Source: Symsagittifera roscoffensis
Taxonomy: Eukaryota > Xenacoelomorpha > Acoela > Convolutidae
Length of the DNA stretch: 64,000 bases
Direction of reading: 5' to 3'
NCBI RefSeq assembly: GCF_963678635.1
Contig: NC_087065.1
Coordinates: 65,191,374 to 65,255,373 of the forward strand
Of the stretch, positions 61,201 to 64,000 are shown in pieces; the stretch's first letter is position 1, and every line of letters starts with the position of its first letter. The translations under genes were made by a program, and so were the position numbers. The notes below the pieces were generated by a model. It did no database searches. It worked only from the letters and a program-made list of their open reading frames with translations, and was not told where the DNA came from.

Positions 61201-64000
61201 AAACAGGCAAAATGCACTCTCCAATTATAAAAGCTGAAATGGCACGAAAATACTTGATCGATATCTGGTTTTGAAAGTGGAATTTAATTTTAGGTTTTCC
61301 AGAGGAATGGAAACTTTTCATAATAAATTAATTTTCCCAAGTTTTAGCTCGAAGTGCCAATGACAAATTGTGATTGAAGTTCAAAGAGCTTTAAGGCCAT
61401 ATATTTTTTGTTTGAATTTCAAAAGTTGATTTTTTTTAAAAAAAAGGAAGTCATTTTTTTGTTTCTTTGCGTTCATTGACTCTTTTCCATATGTCTGTTT
61501 GCTGTTTTTGTTGTGAAACTCGAAATTTGAAAACATTTTCGAAAAGTCCAATCCTTTTTGCTGTCTCCTTGAGTTAATGGAAACTTTTCCAATTGACTGT
61601 TGGCTATGTTTTGCCTTTTCTACTCCATTTCTCTTTACTGTATTTTCTTTGTCGTATTTACACAAGCGAAGCTTGTGTGATAGTATGAACTCTCTTTTTT
61701 TCCAACCTAAGTCGCAAAATCTGTTGCGACGCAAATTATTTTGCGACAAAATGTGTTCATTTTGAATGTGTTTATTTTGATCAATAACCAGTTCGTTTTG
61801 ATCAATAAACACCACACAGACTATTATATTATAAATAGCACTTTAGCTTCAAGGTATCATGGATCTGTAGCGTAGACGTAGGGAAGCAGACCCGCAACAA
61901 AATAAGAGGGTTCTAACCTGTGCAGGGTCGTTTTAATGAACTTTTTCGTATACTGGTTAAAATGCGTCCGCTCTACAAATTGAGGCATGTTAGTTGGTAA
62001 TTTTTTTTTCAATTTGACTGCTAATGCGTAATAACAGGCTTGCGTCACTTAGCAATTATGTAGACTCATAATTGGCGTGCGTCACTTAAAAAAATTTATA
62101 GTTTCTTTATTCAGTTTTTCCCAGTAGCGTTATCGGTCATATTTTTGCTTGTGTATGCGAAGTGCAACTTCGATTCTGTGTAAAAAATTGGGAGACCGTT
62201 TTGAGTATTATACTACATATATTTGTTGTCGTTAACCAGCGAATAATTACAAAAAAAAACATGCACATACTAGATATTTATAATATGTATTAATTCAAGA
62301 CGAACATTTGACATCAAGATTCTGTTTGGTAGGTTTCAGTAAAAGGTTAAAATAAAATATAGAAGCATCATTCCTTCTAGGATTACAAACACTTAGCTAG
62401 CCTTTCTTTGACAGGTTTCGTGGTCCAGGTTAATTGCCTGCATTTGGTTTGTTTTAGAGTGTTCTCGTATCCATAGACAGAGTTCTCCATAAGGCCTTAA
62501 CAGAACCAAATTCTCTTGAACAGTACTTGAAATCCGCGGATGAATTATTTACCGAGTCGATGAATGGTTGTGAAAATGAAACCGGTGAAATTATTAAGCA
62601 CTTCAATGAACCCTCAACTGAGGGCAGAGTGAAAAAGATGAAGGCAAAAGGTTTTCGGAAATTTTCAAAAAAAGCTAAAAAGGAAGAGACTAAAGAATTG
62701 TCTACGGAAAGTGAAATTTCTAATCAATCGGCAATGGATATTGGAACTGAAAAGTCATCCAGTAGTGTAAATGCGTGTAACCTGTATCCTACAATTTCAC
62801 TTGAAAATGGTATTGATAATCGTCAATCCCCGGTAAAAGAAGGATCAAGTTCAGGTAACATTCAATACAAAAACCCTTCATTACCAGATAAGACTTCACA
62901 TGAGCAGAATGAATCGCCTTGCAAAACTCCGTTGAAAGTACCCTCAAAACTCCTCTTTAAGCAGTCACCTCTTGTTAACTCGCCTTGGACCAAAAAGTTG
63001 ATGGAATCTTCTAAGCTTCCCGAAGAACTTGCAGATATGCTTGAAATTGAGTTCAGTGACGGAGAAATTAGTAAACTTGCAAATGAATTCAACGAAAGCT
63101 TCATCGAGGATACCAGCTTCGATAGATCTGAAGTGAAACTAAAAACTTCAGTGGAAAAGGAAACCACCCTCGAGCCGTGCGATGGTTCCGTAAATGATCA
63201 CAGACAAAGCATTCCAGTAGTTAATGTAAAAGAATCTATCGCCAGTTCCACTAATTTAGCCCCACTAGAACATCGTCATCAGCTAGTTGGTGATTATGTA
63301 CAATTTAGGACAGAAACAGTTACTCGACAATCTAATTTTAACGATTTGTTGGACCCATGTGTAGCTAGTAGTCAGGAATCCGTTGTTTCTCATGATGATC
63401 AAGATGTGATAACAGCAGAAGCTGCCAATGGGCTGAATGTAGCAGAATGGGCTGCAGAAGTATCAGGGGTTGAAAGAAATAATTTTGCCGCGACAGTTTC
63501 GGCTAATTCAGACCACCGGCAACATTGTCAAACGGTTAACTCTGTAAACGATCTTCCGTTTCCACCTCAGTTATCTCAAATATCTATCAGTGCCGATGGC
63601 AAAGATTTGAGTGACGATGGTTTCTGTGATGAAACTGACACAGGCATCGAAGGTGGAACTAAATCATCGGTGGTGACTGAAGTTGGAGAAATGCTTGGTG
63701 ACATAGAAACTGAAAATGCTTCTAAAGAATTGACAATGTATAATGAAGCACCTTCAGATGGCAGTAACGGTAATTCAGGCGGCAACGAACAAGTCGACTT
63801 CTCACTAGGCCGAGTTCCTTCTCCGCCGCCAATTCCAGAGAATGGAGAGATTGGTCTGATAGTGATTCCGGAAAAATTGCCATATGCGTTCTATTTCGAC
63901 GGTGTGAACATGATTGCAGGCTTAGTGAGTGAGTCACCTGATGATCCTAATGGAAGTGCACTTGAGACCGAAGGCGAAAATGAAATGGTAGCTGAAGTTC
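49226..64000 (+). CDS. BDP1: BDP1 (TFIIIB B'' subunit), 5' nine exons, 3' end outside window
   Basis: The phase-matched exons are 49226-50502, 50967-51099, 51263-51825, 55807-55955, 56711-57148, 57307 to about 57752, 57870-58478, 58555-58749 and 62458 to beyond 64000. The N-terminus repeats a basic motif like FRRGKLKVAPK at residues 2, 142, 293 and 382, as vertebrate BDP1 does. Exon 3 ends FAPRLKMGEDGKFVLDEE, the conserved segment before the SANT domain. Exons 4-5 encode the extended SANT/Myb region (FWTEEELKRLYMGIQMVGVDF, about residues 700-755, cut here to its core) followed by a long basic helix. BDP1 joins TBP and BRF1 or BRF2 to recruit and open promoters for RNA polymerase III. The exon 6 donor is uncertain (57752 to 57758, all in phase). 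The ATG at 49226 is the first in frame. Confidence 0.88.
50510..50940 (+). repeat. Dispersed repeat family I, copy (BDP1 intron 1)
   Basis: Near full copy: ATCGAGTCTTATATAGGTGC start, GTTAAAAGGAAGGCAAACTC, GTGATCGACTTCTAGTTTCG and TTGCGTTCAATGACTCTTTT end. Confidence 0.78.
52200..52560 (+). repeat. Dispersed repeat family I, copy (BDP1 intron 3)
   Basis: AAAAGTCTCATAATTTATTCAGGCT, CTAATTGAATTCTAGTTTCG and TTGCGTTCAATGA blocks; the AGGAAGGCAAAC segment is deleted. Confidence 0.65.
54745..54955 (+). repeat. tRNA-derived SINE with GCGAAGC hairpin tail
   Basis: A box B-like TAGATTCGAATCC is followed by ACGTAGCCGA, CTAATACGAGGCTTATTT, GTCGTGTTCTCGC and the hairpin tail TGCGAAGCGCAGCTTCGCC. The same order of blocks occurs at 59650-59845. 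Confidence 0.68.
55480..55735 (+). repeat. Dispersed repeat family I, shortened copy
   Basis: TTTACTCAGGCTCAAAATTAC and TTGCGTTCATTGACTGTTTT blocks are present, and the middle contains a short TTGGTTTAAATTTGATTTAAA duplication (55583-55640). Confidence 0.6.
59060..60095 (+). repeat. Two direct ~170 bp repeats, 870 bp apart
   Basis: 59060-59235 and 59930-60095 share GATTATTTGACCCA/GAATATTTGACCCA, TTTATGAGGTTTTTGGGCTC and GTCAAATGCAGCTACGCC, ending at ACAAGTTGT. Confidence 0.75.
59650..59845 (+). repeat. tRNA-derived SINE, best-preserved copy
   Basis: Box A-like CCGTGGCTGAGCGGTAAG (about 59663) and box B AGGTTCGAATCTC (about 59708) are spaced as in a tRNA. They are followed by ACGTAGCCGAATTT, CTAATTCGAGGCTTATTTA, GTCGTGTTCTCGC and a TTGAAGCGAAGTTTCGCTTC hairpin. 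Confidence 0.75.
60682..60902. repeat. Inverted repeat, ~62 bp arms, ~95 bp spacer
   Basis: 60682-60745 and 60838-60902 are reverse complements with few mismatches (shared block CTAGTTTAAGCGAGATAAAC and its complement). The spacer is rich in TTTGCACATTT. Confidence 0.88.
60898..60996. repeat. Near-perfect ~98 bp palindrome made of nested GCGAAGC hairpins
   Basis: Both halves run CAATTTTTTTTAACACAG...ATGCGAAGCGGAGCTTCGCA...CACTTGCGA toward a centre near 60947 with almost no loop. Each half also contains its own small palindrome. It equals two copies of the SINE tail hairpin head to head. Confidence 0.88.
61045..61530 (+). repeat. Dispersed repeat family I, copy (BDP1 intron 8)
   Basis: Begins GATTAACGTAGTTCAGACTG, with the start block doubled at 61079, and runs to TTGCGTTCATTGACTCTTTT. 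A second partial 3' end follows at 61540-61610. Confidence 0.72.
62458..64000 (+). CDS. BDP1: Probable BDP1 C-terminal tail exon, open to window end (514+ codons)
   Basis: Checked codon by codon, the frame from a TTTTAG acceptor at 62457 has no stop through base 64000. It joins in phase 0 to the exon ending at 58749 (GCC|GTAAGT). The product is Ser/Glu/Asp-rich with a short basic block near 62628-62690 and no recognised domain, as expected of the poorly conserved C-terminal tail of animal BDP1. Assignment to BDP1 rests on strand, phase and the absence of a stop before it. A separate gene beginning here is possible. Confidence 0.65.

Larger units (their letters stand above)
58750..62457 (+). 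other. BDP1 intron 8 (3.7 kb), repeats
   Basis: Contains a ~170 bp duplication (59060-59235 and 59930-60095), a SINE, a 62 bp-arm inverted repeat, a near-perfect palindrome and a repeat family I copy. No gene is supported. Confidence 0.55.

Noticed and set aside
61855-61940. tRNA gene
   Set aside because: Only loose box A and box B resemblance and no pairing acceptor stem; at best a SINE relic.

Overview
The window is animal-type nuclear DNA: split genes with GT-AG introns, one GC-AG intron, tRNA-derived SINEs, DNA-transposon MITEs, a jockey/CR1-like LINE and a giant LTR retrotransposon. The host genes (RNF141-, XRCC5/Ku80- and BDP1-like) point to a metazoan, most likely an invertebrate with an AT-rich genome. 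The sequence alone does not identify the species.

Left third (1-24.7 kb). A non-LTR retrotransposon reverse-transcriptase gene is open from base 1 and is cut at 1423 by a 22.8 kb LTR retrotransposon (1424-24237). It resumes in frame at 24241 and ends with a (TAC)8 tail. The LTR element has 882 bp LTRs that look identical by eye. It has a 2.4 kb leader with a 48-copy minisatellite. Its 2,936-codon gag-pol ORF is Ty3/gypsy-like (two zinc knuckles, protease, RT, RNase H, DD35E integrase) and ends in an OARD1-like macro domain. A second intact ORF of 2,959 codons is not a recognisable envelope. It carries one SGNH/GDSL hydrolase domain with a complete catalytic set, a second degenerate one, and a C-terminal SUMO-interaction-like motif. 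The hexamer CTTGAG is about ten times over-represented on the sense strand of the element, in both permissible reading frames and in the non-coding parts.

Right two thirds (24.9-64 kb). Four host genes lie head to tail on the + strand. They are RNF141-like (24961-32156), Ku80/XRCC5 (35559-42594), a membrane-anchored single-C2H2 protein (42789-47058) and BDP1, the TFIIIB B'' subunit (49226 to beyond the window end). I built exon models by matching splice phases; no transcript data were available. Ku80 acts in double-strand break end joining and BDP1 in RNA polymerase III initiation, and nothing here suggests that the four neighbours form one pathway.

Introns and spacers are packed with repeats: a dispersed family of about 0.4-0.5 kb always in the gene-sense orientation, Tc1/mariner-like long-TIR elements, a hAT-type MITE, tRNA-derived SINEs, a near-perfect ~98 bp palindrome and degenerate ~160 bp tandem units. 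Two short decayed copies of host gene pieces (an RNF141 exon and the Ku80 start region) lie upstream of the originals.
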